Shown here: positions 23,681 to 32,051 of the stretch, piece after piece
Layout of the letters: each line of letters starts with the position of its first letter
How positions within the stretch are numbered: position 1 is the first letter of the stretch
NCBI GenBank assembly: GCA_937916565.1
Contig: CALFSR010000128.1
Location: 1-40,803 of the forward strand
Direction of reading: 5' to 3'
DNA length: 40,803 bases
Source of the DNA: an uncultured Bacillota bacterium
GTDB taxonomy: Bacteria; Bacillota; Limnochordia; Limnochordales; ZCTH02-B6
Position numbers and translations under genes: made by a program
The notes under the pieces: generated by a model
What the model saw: the letters and a program-made list of their open reading frames with translations, nothing else
Told to the model about the DNA's origin: nothing
The model's database searches: none

Positions 23681-25176
23681 GGCTGCTCCCTTGGCGGCGC
23701 CGGGCGCCCAGCGTCCCGCCCACGCACGGCGAAGCCTTCGAAGGCTTTCGGGCAGACCACGGCGGGGCCGACCCGTCCGCGGGCGAGCGGGCCGTCGTGT
23801 CGCCGGCTGTCCCCTGGCAGCCCCTGGTGGTGGAGAAGGGCCAGCGGTGGCTCGTGGTGGCGCCCCACTGCGACGATGAGATACTGGGTGCCGGGGGGCT
23901 GCTCCACCGGGCTGCGCAGCTAGGGTGCCCAGTACGGGTCGTCCTCTTGACGAACGGCGACGGCTACAACCGCACCGCGCTGCGGGGACAGTCCCGCCGC
24001 TGGCGCCTTACCCCGGCCCAGTACATCGAGTTCGCCCGCGTGCGGCAAAAGGAAACGCTGGCCGCCCTGGAGGTGCTGGGCATCTCCAGGGCCCAGGTCG
24101 TTTTTTGCGGCTACCCGGATCGGGGCCTTGCGGCCATGTGGGAGGACCACTGGGACTACCACAAGCCGTACCGGTCCCGGTTCACGCGCGCCACCCGCTC
24201 GCCCTACGACAACAGCCGCACCCCCGGCGCCGTCTTTTGCGGGGAAAGCGTGGTGCGGGACCTGGAGGAGATCGTCCGCGAGTTCCGGCCCACGCACGTC
24301 GTGTTGCCGCACCCTCACGACACCCACGGGGACCACTGGGCGGGCTGCTGCTTCACCTTGTACGCGCTGGAGCGGCTGCGCCTGCGGGGACGCCTGCCGG
24401 TGGGGGGGCCGGTGGCACTCCAGTACCTGGTGCACCAGGGATTGTGGCCGCAGCCTAGGGGCCTCCGGCCGCGGCTCGCCATGGTGCCGCCGAAACCGTA
24501 TGCGCACATTCCCCTGGCGTGGGCGTCGTTGGACTTGCCCCGGGAGAGCGTCGACCACAAGCTGCGGGCCCTTTTGTGCTACCGAACCCAAATGGTGTTC
24601 ATGCGGCGCTATCTGCTGAGCTTCGTACGGCGCAATGAGCTGTTTAGCCTTTTCTCGCTGTTGCCCGTTCCGTGGGTGGACGATGGCGCTATCCTTGTCG
24701 ACGGGGAGTCCTACGACTGGGAGGGGATCGGCGGCGTCGTGCTCGATCCCCGCAGCCACATGCTCACCCGCCGGGTTGGCCGCAGCGCCGACATCCGCGC
24801 GGCGGCCGCGTGCCGGGACAAGCACAACTTGTACTTGCGCCTGGAGCTGCGCCACCGCGCCGTCAATGACTACCTGTACGGCATCAGCCTGCACGGCGTC
24901 GGCCGGGGCGGCCATGGCCATGAAACCCGCCAGCGGCTTCGCATCGGGCTGCAAGTGCCCGACCGGGTGCGCATCCGGGGTGAGGGCGGTTGGCAGCCCA
25001 GTGGCGAGATCGTCGTCAGGGCGCAGCGATCCCAGCTCGAGGTCGGGATCCCGTTGAGCCTGCTGGGCTGGCCCGAGCGGGTGTTCATGAGCGTCGAAAC
25101 CCGCTTCCGGGGACTGGTCATGGACCGTGTAGCGTGGCAGGTGCTGGACTTCGTCGGGGAGGGCCGCGAAGGGTGA
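23677..25176 (+). CDS. PIG-L family deacetylase with a C-terminal CBM9-like domain
   Basis: 499 residues. Residues 50-300 are a PIG-L/LmbE deacetylase: VVAPHCDDEILGAGG at residues 60-74 (the AHPDDE zinc motif) and HPHDTHGDH near 212 (second metal and catalytic motif). Such enzymes remove acetyl groups from GlcNAc-containing glycolipids or small thiols. Residues about 337-495 are an added beta-rich domain with DGESYDWEGIGGVVLDP, ADIRAAAACRDKHNLYLRLE and a late GEIVVRAQRSQLEVGIP, resembling the CBM9/DOMON sugar-binding fold. No signal peptide is seen; a basic, disordered stretch precedes the catalytic domain. The ATG overlaps the sua5 stop (ATGA) and the GNAT start overlaps its stop. Substrate unknown. 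Confidence 0.85.
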   Translation: MRLLPWRRRAPSVPPTHGEAFEGFRADHGGADPSAGERAVVSPAVPWQPLVVEKGQRWLVVAPHCDDEILGAGGLLHRAAQLGCPVRVVLLTNGDGYNRTALRGQSRRWRLTPAQYIEFARVRQKETLAALEVLGISRAQVVFCGYPDRGLAAMWEDHWDYHKPYRSRFTRATRSPYDNSRTPGAVFCGESVVRDLEEIVREFRPTHVVLPHPHDTHGDHWAGCCFTLYALERLRLRGRLPVGGPVALQYLVHQGLWPQPRGLRPRLAMVPPKPYAHIPLAWASLDLPRESVDHKLRALLCYRTQMVFMRRYLLSFVRRNELFSLFSLLPVPWVDDGAILVDGESYDWEGIGGVVLDPRSHMLTRRVGRSADIRAAAACRDKHNLYLRLELRHRAVNDYLYGISLHGVGRGGHGHETRQRLRIGLQVPDRVRIRGEGGWQPSGEIVVRAQRSQLEVGIPLSLLGWPERVFMSVETRFRGLVMDRVAWQVLDFVGEGREG

Positions 25177-25790
25177 TCTACGCGGTGGCGAAGCGGCGGG
25201 ACATGGGATCCATCGCCCGCCTGTTCGTGGAGTCCTTTGCCGAGCGGCTCGGCCACGCGGGCGCCCGGCTGCCGGCGCCCGTTCTCATTGAGCAAGCGCT
25301 CCGGCTTTTCTACGACGCCGACCCGCGCTCGTTCCTTGTGGCGCAGCAAGGACCGGACATCGCCGGGTATGCCTTTGCTCCGCACCCGCGCTCCGCCCTG
25401 TGGCGGGCGGCCGTCGTTCGTGGACACGCCCTGCGGTGGCTGTGGCAGTGGCCGGTCATCTGGCGCCCGGCGGGTCTTTCGCCGCTGCGGCTCATGATCA
25501 CGGTTCAGGGCCAGGGAAGGATCCCTGCGGTCCTTTGGCGGAGCCGCGATCCCGGCGAAGCACGGCTTCTATTGGCGGCGGTGCGCCCGGACTTGCGGGG
25601 ACAGGGCGTCGGGACGAATCTCGTCCGGCACGCCTTGGCGGCCTGGCGGCACCGGGGCGTGGCGCGGGTACGCCTGCCCATTCCTGTCGATGACGAGGGC
25701 GCCCGGCGGCTTTTGTTGAAGGCTGGCTTTCGTGAAGCTGCGGAGGGGCGAGGCCTGCGGCGGTGGAGCGTAATGGAGCGGGAGCTGTAG
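25173..25790 (+). CDS. GNAT family N-acetyltransferase
   Basis: About 205 residues with the acetyl-CoA binding signature VRPDLRGQGVGTNLVRHAL near residue 140 and the trailing DDEGARRLLLKAGFREAAEG motif, the GNAT motif A/B arrangement. The acceptor is unknown. The GTG start overlaps the PIG-L deacetylase stop by 4 bases, so acetyl-removing and acetyl-adding enzymes are translationally coupled; a shared substrate is an inference. It is the last gene of the rightward run beginning at hflX. Confidence 0.88.
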   Translation: MIYAVAKRRDMGSIARLFVESFAERLGHAGARLPAPVLIEQALRLFYDADPRSFLVAQQGPDIAGYAFAPHPRSALWRAAVVRGHALRWLWQWPVIWRPAGLSPLRLMITVQGQGRIPAVLWRSRDPGEARLLLAAVRPDLRGQGVGTNLVRHALAAWRHRGVARVRLPIPVDDEGARRLLLKAGFREAAEGRGLRRWSVMEREL

Positions 25791-25836
25791 CCGGCGCCTG
25801 CCTGCACAGGACGGGCGGCGCGGCGGCAATAGGATG

Positions 25837-26106
25837 CTATGCCCGGCGGCCGCGCGGGACGAGGAAACGGGCCGCATCCCGCTGGGCTGTCCGGATGAAG
25901 TCCGCTTCCGGAGCGGTGTGACCGCACAAGCGGCAGCGGATGTCGAGCTCAAGGCGCCCGTTGCGGGCCAGTGTTTCCCATTCATCGTCCGCAAAGACAA
26001 CGGCGCCGGTCTCGGGGTCTTTGCGGATCTCACGCGCGAGCTTGAGGATCTGCAGGAAGTCATGCCGGTTGTCGCGGCAAACTGGGCACAGATAAGGCTC
26101 GTCCAC
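25837..26106 (-). CDS. Small zinc-ribbon protein, unknown
   Basis: 89 residues with two cysteine pairs, YLCPVCRDNRHDFLQIL near the N-terminus and DIRCRLCGHTAPEADFI near residue 60, separated by a segment with DPETGAVVFADDEW. It looks like a treble-clef or rubredoxin-type zinc ribbon. GTG 26106 has AAGGAGG 9 bases upstream; a longer frame exists but has no ribosome site. It is divergent from another zinc-ribbon gene 75 bases away. No family identified. Confidence 0.65.
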   Translation of the reverse strand: MDEPYLCPVCRDNRHDFLQILKLAREIRKDPETGAVVFADDEWETLARNGRLELDIRCRLCGHTAPEADFIRTAQRDAARFLVPRGRRA

Positions 26107-26181
26107 GGTGCGCGCCCTCCTTGCTTTGCTGGCTGCCGCAAGGTTAGGATGTGCGGGGGCCGCGTGGGCCATGCTACGCGC

Positions 26182-26391
26182 ATGAACTGCGTCCGCTGCG
26201 GCTTGCCCCTGGTCGACTCCCATTGCCTTGCCTGCGGCACCGTCTACGTCCCCGCCTGCCCCTACTGCGGCAATCGCGAAGAGCTTGAGCAACTGGACCT
26301 CGGTGCGAACGCTTTCCTGCGCTGCCCGCGCTGCGACAACCGCGGCGAGTTTCGGATGGTCGCCGTGGACGATGACCCGGCCGCGGTTTGA
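26182..26391 (+). CDS. Small double zinc-ribbon protein, unknown
   Basis: 69 residues with four cysteine pairs: MNCVRCGLPL, HCLACGTVYV, ACPYCGNREEL and RCPRCDNRGEF, i.e. two zinc ribbons in tandem, then an acidic C-terminus. The start is uncertain: ATG 26182 fits the domain edge but has a poor ribosome site, and in-frame ATG 26149 and GTG 26164 are alternatives. It is divergent from the other zinc-ribbon gene and ahead of ywlE. Function unknown. Confidence 0.55.
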   Translation: MNCVRCGLPLVDSHCLACGTVYVPACPYCGNREELEQLDLGANAFLRCPRCDNRGEFRMVAVDDDPAAV

Positions 26392-26470
26392 ACCCCTTGC
26401 ATGCGTCGAATGCTTAAGGCTCTTGATCGGCCCGCCCCCGGTTGGACAAGATGGAGGTGGGTGATGCTGC

Positions 26471-26953
26471 GTGGCTTACCGGATCTTGCTTGTTTGCAGC
26501 GGCAATACGTGCCGCAGTCCCATGGCCGGGGCGATACTCCGGGACCTGTTGTCGGAGCGGGGCGGGGGAAGGGCCGGAGAGTTTATCGTGGAAAGCGCGG
26601 GCCTGGCCGCGGCCGGCGGCGAAGCCGCCCACGCCGACGCGGTGGCCGTTATGCAGGAGCAAGGACTCGATTTGGGCGACCACGCGGCGCGGCGGCTCGA
26701 CCCGGAGATGGTGGCGGAGGCCGACCTCATCCTGACCATGACCCGTTCCCACAAGGCCGCCGTTTTGGAGATGCACCCGCGAGCCATCGAGAAGACGTTT
26801 ACCCTGCTCGAGTACGCCTACGATGACCCGGCCGCGGATGTCCAAGACCCGTGGGGGCAAGGCCGCGAGGTGTACCGGCGTACCGCGGCGGAGCTGCGGC
26901 GGGCGCTGGCGGCGGTCGCGGAAAAGCTCCTTGCCGATCCGTTTGCCCGGTGA
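26471..26953 (+). CDS. ywlE: Low-molecular-weight protein phosphatase (YwlE-like arginine phosphatase)
   Basis: 160 residues. The P-loop LLVCSGNTCRSPMA at residues 6-19 carries the CX5R nucleophile signature, and the general-acid Asp lies in DVQDPWGQG near 130. The threonine in SGNTCRS matches YwlE-type protein-arginine phosphatases, which reverse McsB phosphorylation, rather than tyrosine-specific relatives with isoleucine at that place. No mcsB is in the window. The GTG start has GGAGGTGG about 12 bases upstream. It is followed by rpiB, as in B. subtilis (ywlE-ywlF). Confidence 0.9.
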   Translation: MAYRILLVCSGNTCRSPMAGAILRDLLSERGGGRAGEFIVESAGLAAAGGEAAHADAVAVMQEQGLDLGDHAARRLDPEMVAEADLILTMTRSHKAAVLEMHPRAIEKTFTLLEYAYDDPAADVQDPWGQGREVYRRTAAELRRALAAVAEKLLADPFAR

Positions 26954-27007
26954 GCCGCAGGGACATTTGCGGGAGGCGTCGAAAGTGGCCGCGAGGAGGC
27001 GGCGGGA

Positions 27008-27445
27008 ATGCGGATCGCGATTGGCAGCGACCACGCGGGCTTCGAGCTCAAGCGGGAGCTCGTGGGGTACTTGACGGAGCAGGGCTACACGGTGGACGAC
27101 ATGGGAACCGATGGCCTAGCGTCGTGCGACTACCCTGACTTTGCCCGGGCGGTGGCGGAAGCGGTCGCATCGGGGCGTTGCCAGCGCGGCATCCTCGTGT
27201 GCGGCACCGGCATCGGCATGTCCATCGCCGCCAACAAGGTGCCCGGTGTGCGGGCTGCCTTGTGCGCGGAGCCGTATTCAGCCCGGATGGCCCGGGAGCA
27301 CAATGACGCCAATGTGCTTTGCCTCGGCGCGCGCGTGGTTGGTCCCGGGTTGGCCCTGGAGACGGTTGCTGCCTTTTTGTCCGGCGAGTTCGCCGGTGGC
27401 CGTCATGCCCGCCGGGTGGACAAAATCCGGGAGCTCGAGCGGTGA
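27008..27445 (+). CDS. rpiB: Ribose-5-phosphate isomerase B
   Basis: 145 residues, standard RpiB size. N-terminus MRIAIGSDHAGFELKREL, DYPDFARAVA, the catalytic-cysteine segment GILVCGTGIGMSIAANKVPG, and the REHNDANVLCLGARVVG motif. It interconverts ribose 5-phosphate and ribulose 5-phosphate in the pentose phosphate pathway. The ATG has AGGAGG upstream. It lies between ywlE and upp; the glyA gene found here in Bacillus is missing. Confidence 0.96.
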   Translation: MRIAIGSDHAGFELKRELVGYLTEQGYTVDDMGTDGLASCDYPDFARAVAEAVASGRCQRGILVCGTGIGMSIAANKVPGVRAALCAEPYSARMAREHNDANVLCLGARVVGPGLALETVAAFLSGEFAGGRHARRVDKIRELER

Positions 27446-27497
27446 GCCGGCCGGCGCCCGGCGTTTTGCCGTCTAAGGTATCTGGGAGGGAAGGCTC

Positions 27498-28136
27498 TTG
27501 TCGCAGGGAGGCGGCGTTTTCGTCATCGATCACCCCCTCGTGCAGCACAAGCTGACCAAGTTGCGGGACGTCCGCACGGGTCCCAAGGACTTCCGGGAAT
27601 TGATGGAAGAGGTCGCCATGCTCATGGCCTACGAGGTGACCCGTGACATCGCTACCGAGCCGGTGGAGGTGGAAACGCCCCTCGGCCGGTGCCAGGGCAG
27701 GGTCGTCTCCGGCAAGAAGCTGGCCGTCGTCGCAATCCTGAGAGCAGGACTCGGCATGCTGGGCGGGGTGCTGCGCCTGATCCCGGCCGCGAAGGTCGGC
27801 CACTTCGGCGCCTACCGGGATCCTGAGACCTTAAGGCCGGTGCAGTACTACTGCAAGCTTCCCCAGGACATCGGCGAGCGGGACGTGATCGTGATCGACC
27901 CGATGCTGGCCACCGGCGGGTCCGCAGCCGCTGGACTGGATGAAATCAAGCGCCGGGGCGGAACGAACCTTAAGCTCTTGGCGCTGGTGGCCGCACCGGA
28001 GGGCATCGCCCGGGTGCACGCTGACCACCCGGAGGTGCCCATCTTTGTGGCGGCGGTGGACGAGCGCCTCGACGACCACGCGTACATCGTGCCGGGCCTC
28101 GGCGATGCCGGTGATCGCCTGTACGGCACCCGCTAA
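27498..28136 (+). CDS. upp: Uracil phosphoribosyltransferase
   Basis: 212 residues. It converts uracil and PRPP to UMP (pyrimidine salvage). Motifs include VIDHPLVQHKLTKLRD at the N-terminus, VVAILRAGLGMLGGVLRLIP, the PRPP loop VIDPMLATGGSAAAG, and the uracil-binding C-terminus DERLDDHAYIVPGLGDAGDR. The TTG start is set by GGGAGGGAAGG a few bases upstream. The wecA ribosome site overlaps its stop. Confidence 0.96.
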   Translation: MSQGGGVFVIDHPLVQHKLTKLRDVRTGPKDFRELMEEVAMLMAYEVTRDIATEPVEVETPLGRCQGRVVSGKKLAVVAILRAGLGMLGGVLRLIPAAKVGHFGAYRDPETLRPVQYYCKLPQDIGERDVIVIDPMLATGGSAAAGLDEIKRRGGTNLKLLALVAAPEGIARVHADHPEVPIFVAAVDERLDDHAYIVPGLGDAGDRLYGTR

Positions 28137-28149
28137 GGTGGGATAGCCG

Positions 28150-29214
28150 CTGACTGTATCGCAGCTCCTTTTTATCGGCGTCATCGCCGCCGCCATCAGC
28201 CTTGTCGTGACCCCGGTCCTGCGCGCTCTGGCCCAGCGACTCGGTTTGGTGGCCATGCCCGGGCCGCGCCGGCTGCACCGGCGCCCCATGCCTACGGGCG
28301 GGGGGCTAGCGATCTATCTCGGTTTTTGGGTGCCGGTCTTGATCAGCCAGGGATGGGATACGACGCTCGTAGGCCTTTGGGCGGGCTCAAGCCTCATCAC
28401 GCTGGTTGGCCTCGTGGACGACTACGTGGAGCTCAAGCCTTTGGCCAAGCTGGCAGGGCAACTCGCGGCCGCCGGCGTGCTCGTCTACTTCGGCACCAAG
28501 ATCCAGTTCGTCACCAATCCTTTCGGCGGCATGATCCACCTTGGCTGGTGGGGGATCCCGCTGACGATCCTGTGGGTTGTCGCCATTACCAACATGCTCA
28601 ACCTGATCGATGGCCTCGACGGGCTGGCCGGCGGCATCGCCTCGATTGCGGCTTTGCCGCTGCTTGTCATCGCGTGGCAGCGGGAACAGTTCTTCATCGC
28701 TTTCTTAACGGCTGCCCTCATCGGCAGCACCGTCGGCTTCCTGCGGTACAACTTCAATCCCGCGCGGGTTTTCATGGGCGACACCGGGGGGATGCTGCTC
28801 GGTTTTATGCTCGGGGCGATCGCCGTCGAGGGCGCGCTAAAGGGTGCGACGAGCATCGCACTGAGCATTCCCGTCCTGACCTTGGGCGTGCCGTTTTTTG
28901 ACACCGCCTGCGCGGTGCTGCGCCGGCTTTTGAGCGGGCGGCCCATCTCGCAGCGGGACGACCAGCACCTCCATCACCAGTTGCTGCGGGCCGGTTTGTC
29001 CCAGCGCCAAGCCGTGCTGCTTTTGTACCTGATCAGCGCGGTATTGGCGGCGGTGGCGCTAGCCCTGGTGCGGGCGAGCACCGCACAGGCGTCCGCCGTC
29101 CTGGTCCTCTTGGGTTTGCTCGCCATGGGCTGGGCGCGGCGCTTGGGGGTGTTGGGCGAGTGGCCGCACAAGACCCGTCTTCCGCGAAGCTCCGGGCCGC
29201 CCGTGGGCGGGTGA
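28150..29214 (+). CDS. tagO: Undecaprenyl-phosphate GlcNAc-1-phosphate transferase (WecA/TagO)
   Basis: Membrane enzyme that moves GlcNAc-1-phosphate from UDP-GlcNAc to undecaprenyl phosphate, starting teichoic-acid or related wall polymers. About 354 residues with 10-11 membrane helices. Family motifs are LVDDYVELKP, NMLNLIDGLDGLAGGIA, FMGDTGGMLLGF and the late cytosolic HLHHQLLRAG. The frame has no ATG, GTG or TTG until GTG 28207, which would cut into the first membrane helix. A CTG at 28150, 8 bases after AAGGTGG, restores a full first helix (LTVSQLLFIGVIAAAISLVV), so I take CTG as start. It overlaps wecB by 4 bases. Confidence 0.92.
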   Translation: MTVSQLLFIGVIAAAISLVVTPVLRALAQRLGLVAMPGPRRLHRRPMPTGGGLAIYLGFWVPVLISQGWDTTLVGLWAGSSLITLVGLVDDYVELKPLAKLAGQLAAAGVLVYFGTKIQFVTNPFGGMIHLGWWGIPLTILWVVAITNMLNLIDGLDGLAGGIASIAALPLLVIAWQREQFFIAFLTAALIGSTVGFLRYNFNPARVFMGDTGGMLLGFMLGAIAVEGALKGATSIALSIPVLTLGVPFFDTACAVLRRLLSGRPISQRDDQHLHHQLLRAGLSQRQAVLLLYLISAVLAAVALALVRASTAQASAVLVLLGLLAMGWARRLGVLGEWPHKTRLPRSSGPPVGG

Positions 29215-30446
29215 GCCGGTTGCCGGTAGTCGAGGACCGGACCGGCGAACGTCGACGGCGGACTGATCCGCACCGTGCCCGCGTCATGGTGGTGTTCGGC
29301 ACGCGGCCGGAGGCCATCAAGCTTGCCCCGGTGGTGCACGTGCTCCGGGCCAGGGGGCGGCTTGACGTCCAGGTCGTGGTGACCGGCCAGCATCGGGAGA
29401 TGCTGGACCAGGTCTTAGACGTGTTTGACCTCCATCCCGACGCCGATCTTAACCTGATGACGGCGGACCAGACCCTCAACGGTCTGGCCGGGCGGGCCCT
29501 GGAGCGGCTCGACGCCGTACTCGCGGACCTGGCGCCCGACGTCGTCGTCGTGCAGGGCGACACGACGACCGCCATGGCGGCGGCCTTGGCGGCGTTTCAC
29601 CGGCGCATCCCGGCGGCCCACGTGGAGGCGGGCCTGCGCACCGACGACCGCGAAAACCCGTTCCCGGAGGAGATGAACCGGCGGCTCGTGGGCCGTATCG
29701 CAGCGTGGCATTTTCCGCCGACCGCAGGCGCCCGGGAGAATCTCCTGCGGGAGCATATCCCGGCGGACACGGTGCTCGTTACCGGAAACACTGTCATCGA
29801 CGCCCTCCACATGGTGCGGCGGCCGGACTACCGCTTCACGGACCCGGGCTTGGCTCCGGCCGCCGCGTGGCCGGGGCGGCTTATCGTGCTCACGACCCAC
29901 CGGAGGGAAAACTTGGGCGAACCTTTGCGCCGGGTCTACGGGGCCGTCCGCCGGCTCCTCGAGCGGTTTCCCGACGTGGCCGTCGTGTTTCCCGTCCACC
30001 GCAATCCCCACGTGCGAGCGGCCGCTCAGGAACTGGAGGGGGCGGAGCGCGCCATCCTGATGGAGCCGCCCCATTACCTCGATTTTGTTCACCTTTTGCA
30101 ACGGAGCCATCTCGTATTGACGGACTCGGGCGGCATCCAAGAGGAAGCGCTCGCCTTGGGCAAGCCCGTGCTCGTCCTGCGCACCACCACGGAGCGCCCG
30201 GAGGGTGTCTTAGCCGGCGGGGCGCGCCTTGTTGGAACGGATCCGGATCGGATCGAGCAGGAGGCCGCGCGGCTTCTCACCGACGACGGTGCTTACCACG
30301 CCATGGCCACCGCCCCGAACCCGTACGGCGACGGGCGGGCGGCCGAGCGGATCGCCCGGGCCCTCGAGCACATCTTTGGGTGGGAGCCGGAGTGGCCCGA
30401 GGAATTTGTGTTCACACCGGCATGTGACAAACGTCCCTTGTTTTGA
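29211..30446 (+). CDS. wecB: UDP-N-acetylglucosamine 2-epimerase (non-hydrolysing)
   Basis: About 411 residues. It converts UDP-GlcNAc to UDP-ManNAc for wall polymers. After a basic, probably disordered lead of about 25 residues come VMVVFGTRPEAIKLAPVV, VVVTGQHREML, VVVQGDTTTAMAAALAAF, HVEAGLRTDDRENPFPEE with catalytic acidic residues, and VLTDSGGIQEEALALGKPVL. GTG 29211 overlaps the wecA stop (GTGA); ATG 29286 is an internal alternative at the domain edge. A perfect GGCCGGGC/GCCCGGCC hairpin (30451-30470) follows the stop but has no T-run. Confidence 0.95.
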   Translation: MSRLPVVEDRTGERRRRTDPHRARVMVVFGTRPEAIKLAPVVHVLRARGRLDVQVVVTGQHREMLDQVLDVFDLHPDADLNLMTADQTLNGLAGRALERLDAVLADLAPDVVVVQGDTTTAMAAALAAFHRRIPAAHVEAGLRTDDRENPFPEEMNRRLVGRIAAWHFPPTAGARENLLREHIPADTVLVTGNTVIDALHMVRRPDYRFTDPGLAPAAAWPGRLIVLTTHRRENLGEPLRRVYGAVRRLLERFPDVAVVFPVHRNPHVRAAAQELEGAERAILMEPPHYLDFVHLLQRSHLVLTDSGGIQEEALALGKPVLVLRTTTERPEGVLAGGARLVGTDPDRIEQEAARLLTDDGAYHAMATAPNPYGDGRAAERIARALEHIFGWEPEWPEEFVFTPACDKRPLF

Positions 30447-30477
30447 CCCGGGCCGGGCAACCGCCCGGCCGAAAAGA

Positions 30478-30506
30478 TTGCAAACCGCCAGGGCCTGTAC
30501 TATAAT
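30478..30506 (+). promoter_or_regulatory. ATP synthase operon promoter
   Basis: TTGCAA (30478-30483), an exact 17-base spacer and perfect TATAAT (30501-30506). The predicted start near 30513 gives a leader of about 56 bases to the TTG of the first gene. Confidence 0.85.
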
Positions 30507-30568
30507 AGGTGCCGTTGGTCCGGGCACATGTGCGGCCGCTGGCTTGCCCGGGCAGGTGGGGATTGGCC

Positions 30569-30904
30569 TTGCGGGGAGCCGGGGATTACGGCAAGTACGG
30601 CAGCATCGGCATCTCCCTGGTGCTGACGACGGCCGTGTACCTCTACCTTGGCTACCGGGCCGGCACCTGGCTGGATGAACGCTGGCAAACGGCTCCGGTC
30701 GGCATGGTGCTCGGCATCGTGCTGGGCATGGTGTTAAGCATGCTCTCGCTCGTCAAAGAAGTGATGTCCCTCCAACGGTCCGGAGGCTCAACGCGACCGG
30801 GCGGGGGGCATGCGCATGTCCGGGATCGTGAAAAAGAGAACTTTCCCGAAGGCGACGATCCCCGCGACAAGGCTGGATCGCCTGCGGGAAAGGATGACCG
30901 GTAA
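30569..30904 (+). CDS. AtpZ/AtpI family protein
   Basis: 111 residues. After DYGKYGSIGISLVLTTAVYL come the family motif YLGYRAGTWLDERWQTAP and a second helix VGMVLGIVLGMVLSMLSLV, then a charged tail. This is the small two-helix protein often first in atp operons (AtpZ/DUF-type), proposed to help Mg2+ or c-ring handling. The TTG start has AGGTGGGGA 6 bases upstream. It is first in the operon, with subunit I next. Confidence 0.85.
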   Translation: MRGAGDYGKYGSIGISLVLTTAVYLYLGYRAGTWLDERWQTAPVGMVLGIVLGMVLSMLSLVKEVMSLQRSGGSTRPGGGHAHVRDREKENFPEGDDPRDKAGSPAGKDDR

Positions 30905-30906
30905 GT

Positions 30907-31269
30907 TTGGAAAACCAATGGGGCCGGCTGCGGTCCGTGGCCCTTGTGGGTGTCGGGTGTGCGGCTCTGCTGTTCTTAACAGGCTTGCGGGGCGCAGCGG
31001 CCGGTGTGCTGGCGGGACTCCCGATCAGCCTGGTCAATCATTTTATGATGCACTCCGCCATCCAGGCCCTCGGCGGCCGGATGGACGAACGGGCTCAATA
31101 CCGGGTTATGCAACGGGTGATGCTGCGGCTGCTGTTGTCGGTGGTCATCCTGGCGGCTGCGGCGCCCTTAGGACTCGAAATCCTGCTTGGTGTTTTGACT
31201 GGCGTGCTCGCGGAAGTCGTCGTGTACTTTGGTGATGCGGCGCGGGCCGCCTTGGGGCACAAGGGGTGA
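30907..31269 (+). CDS. atpI: ATP synthase subunit I (AtpI-like)
   Basis: 120 residues, about four hydrophobic segments: SVALVGVGCAALLFLTGLRG, AAGVLAGLPISLVNHFMM, VMLRLLLSVVILAAAAPLG and ILLGVLTGVLAEVVVYF. Size, hydropathy and place directly before atpB match AtpI, which assists c-ring assembly. Sequence conservation in this family is weak, so the call leans on position. The TTG start has only a modest ribosome site (AAGGA 12 bases upstream). Confidence 0.75.
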   Translation: MENQWGRLRSVALVGVGCAALLFLTGLRGAAAGVLAGLPISLVNHFMMHSAIQALGGRMDERAQYRVMQRVMLRLLLSVVILAAAAPLGLEILLGVLTGVLAEVVVYFGDAARAALGHKG

Positions 31270-31276
31270 GCGGGTT

Positions 31277-31969
31277 TTGGATCGTATCGTCCAGCAGCTG
31301 AACGAGGTCATGGACCACCTGGTCCGGTTCGACGTGCTCCACATCGGGCCTGTCACCATCACCTCCACGGTCATCAACACCTGGATCGTCATGATTGTCC
31401 TATTCGCCGCAGTCAAGCTGCTGACTCGCGGTGGTTTCCACGAGAAACCCCGCGGTGCACAAGTCTTCATCGAAATGCTTGTCGAGTTTTTGTACGGGCT
31501 GCTCGAGGGCGCCATGGGCAAGCACGGGCGCAAGTACCTCTGGATCGTCGGCAGCCTGTTCGTCTTTATTTTGGCCATGAACCTGTCTTGGTTTATTCCT
31601 GGGTTCGTGCCGCCTACGACGGATATCATGACAACCGCGGCCCTCGCCATCACCACCATCGTCCTGACGCACGTGATGGGTATTAAGGAAAAGACCTTCC
31701 GTGGCTACCTGCACAACTACGTCTCGCCTGTCGTTATCATGCTGCCCATGAACATCCTCGAAGAGATCGTGAAGCCCTTCTCGCTGGCCATCCGTTTGTT
31801 TGGCAACATGTTTGGCGAGAAGACGGTCGTCACGATTCTGGCCGTGCTGGTGCCTGTGGTGTTGCCTGTGCCCGTCATGATGCTGGGGCTGCTTATGGGT
31901 TTCATTCAGGCGTTTATCTTTACGCTGCTCACCTGCACCTATCTGGCCACGCAGACGCACGGCCACTAA
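31277..31969 (+). CDS. atpB: ATP synthase F0 subunit a
   Basis: About 230 residues with 5-6 membrane helices; forms the proton half-channels beside the c-ring. The essential arginine lies in FSLAIRLFGNMFGEKTVV. MNLSWFIPGFVPPTTDIMTT and the C-terminal MGFIQAFIFTLLTCTYLATQ are also typical. The TTG at 31277 has AAGGGGTGA 8 bases upstream, overlapping the previous stop; an earlier start would overlap atpI and lacks family similarity. Confidence 0.95.
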   Translation: MDRIVQQLNEVMDHLVRFDVLHIGPVTITSTVINTWIVMIVLFAAVKLLTRGGFHEKPRGAQVFIEMLVEFLYGLLEGAMGKHGRKYLWIVGSLFVFILAMNLSWFIPGFVPPTTDIMTTAALAITTIVLTHVMGIKEKTFRGYLHNYVSPVVIMLPMNILEEIVKPFSLAIRLFGNMFGEKTVVTILAVLVPVVLPVPVMMLGLLMGFIQAFIFTLLTCTYLATQTHGH

Positions 31970-32051
31970 GAGCGGCGTAAATCCATCAAGCGCGCAAGTC
32001 AAGCCGTGGCGGTGTCGCCACACGCGCTGAGGGGAAAGGAGGGAAACAAAG

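Noticed and set aside
30451..30470. Perfect 8-bp hairpin after wecB as an intrinsic terminator
   Set aside because: No T-run follows; GAAAAG comes next. It may slow transcription but is not a canonical terminator.
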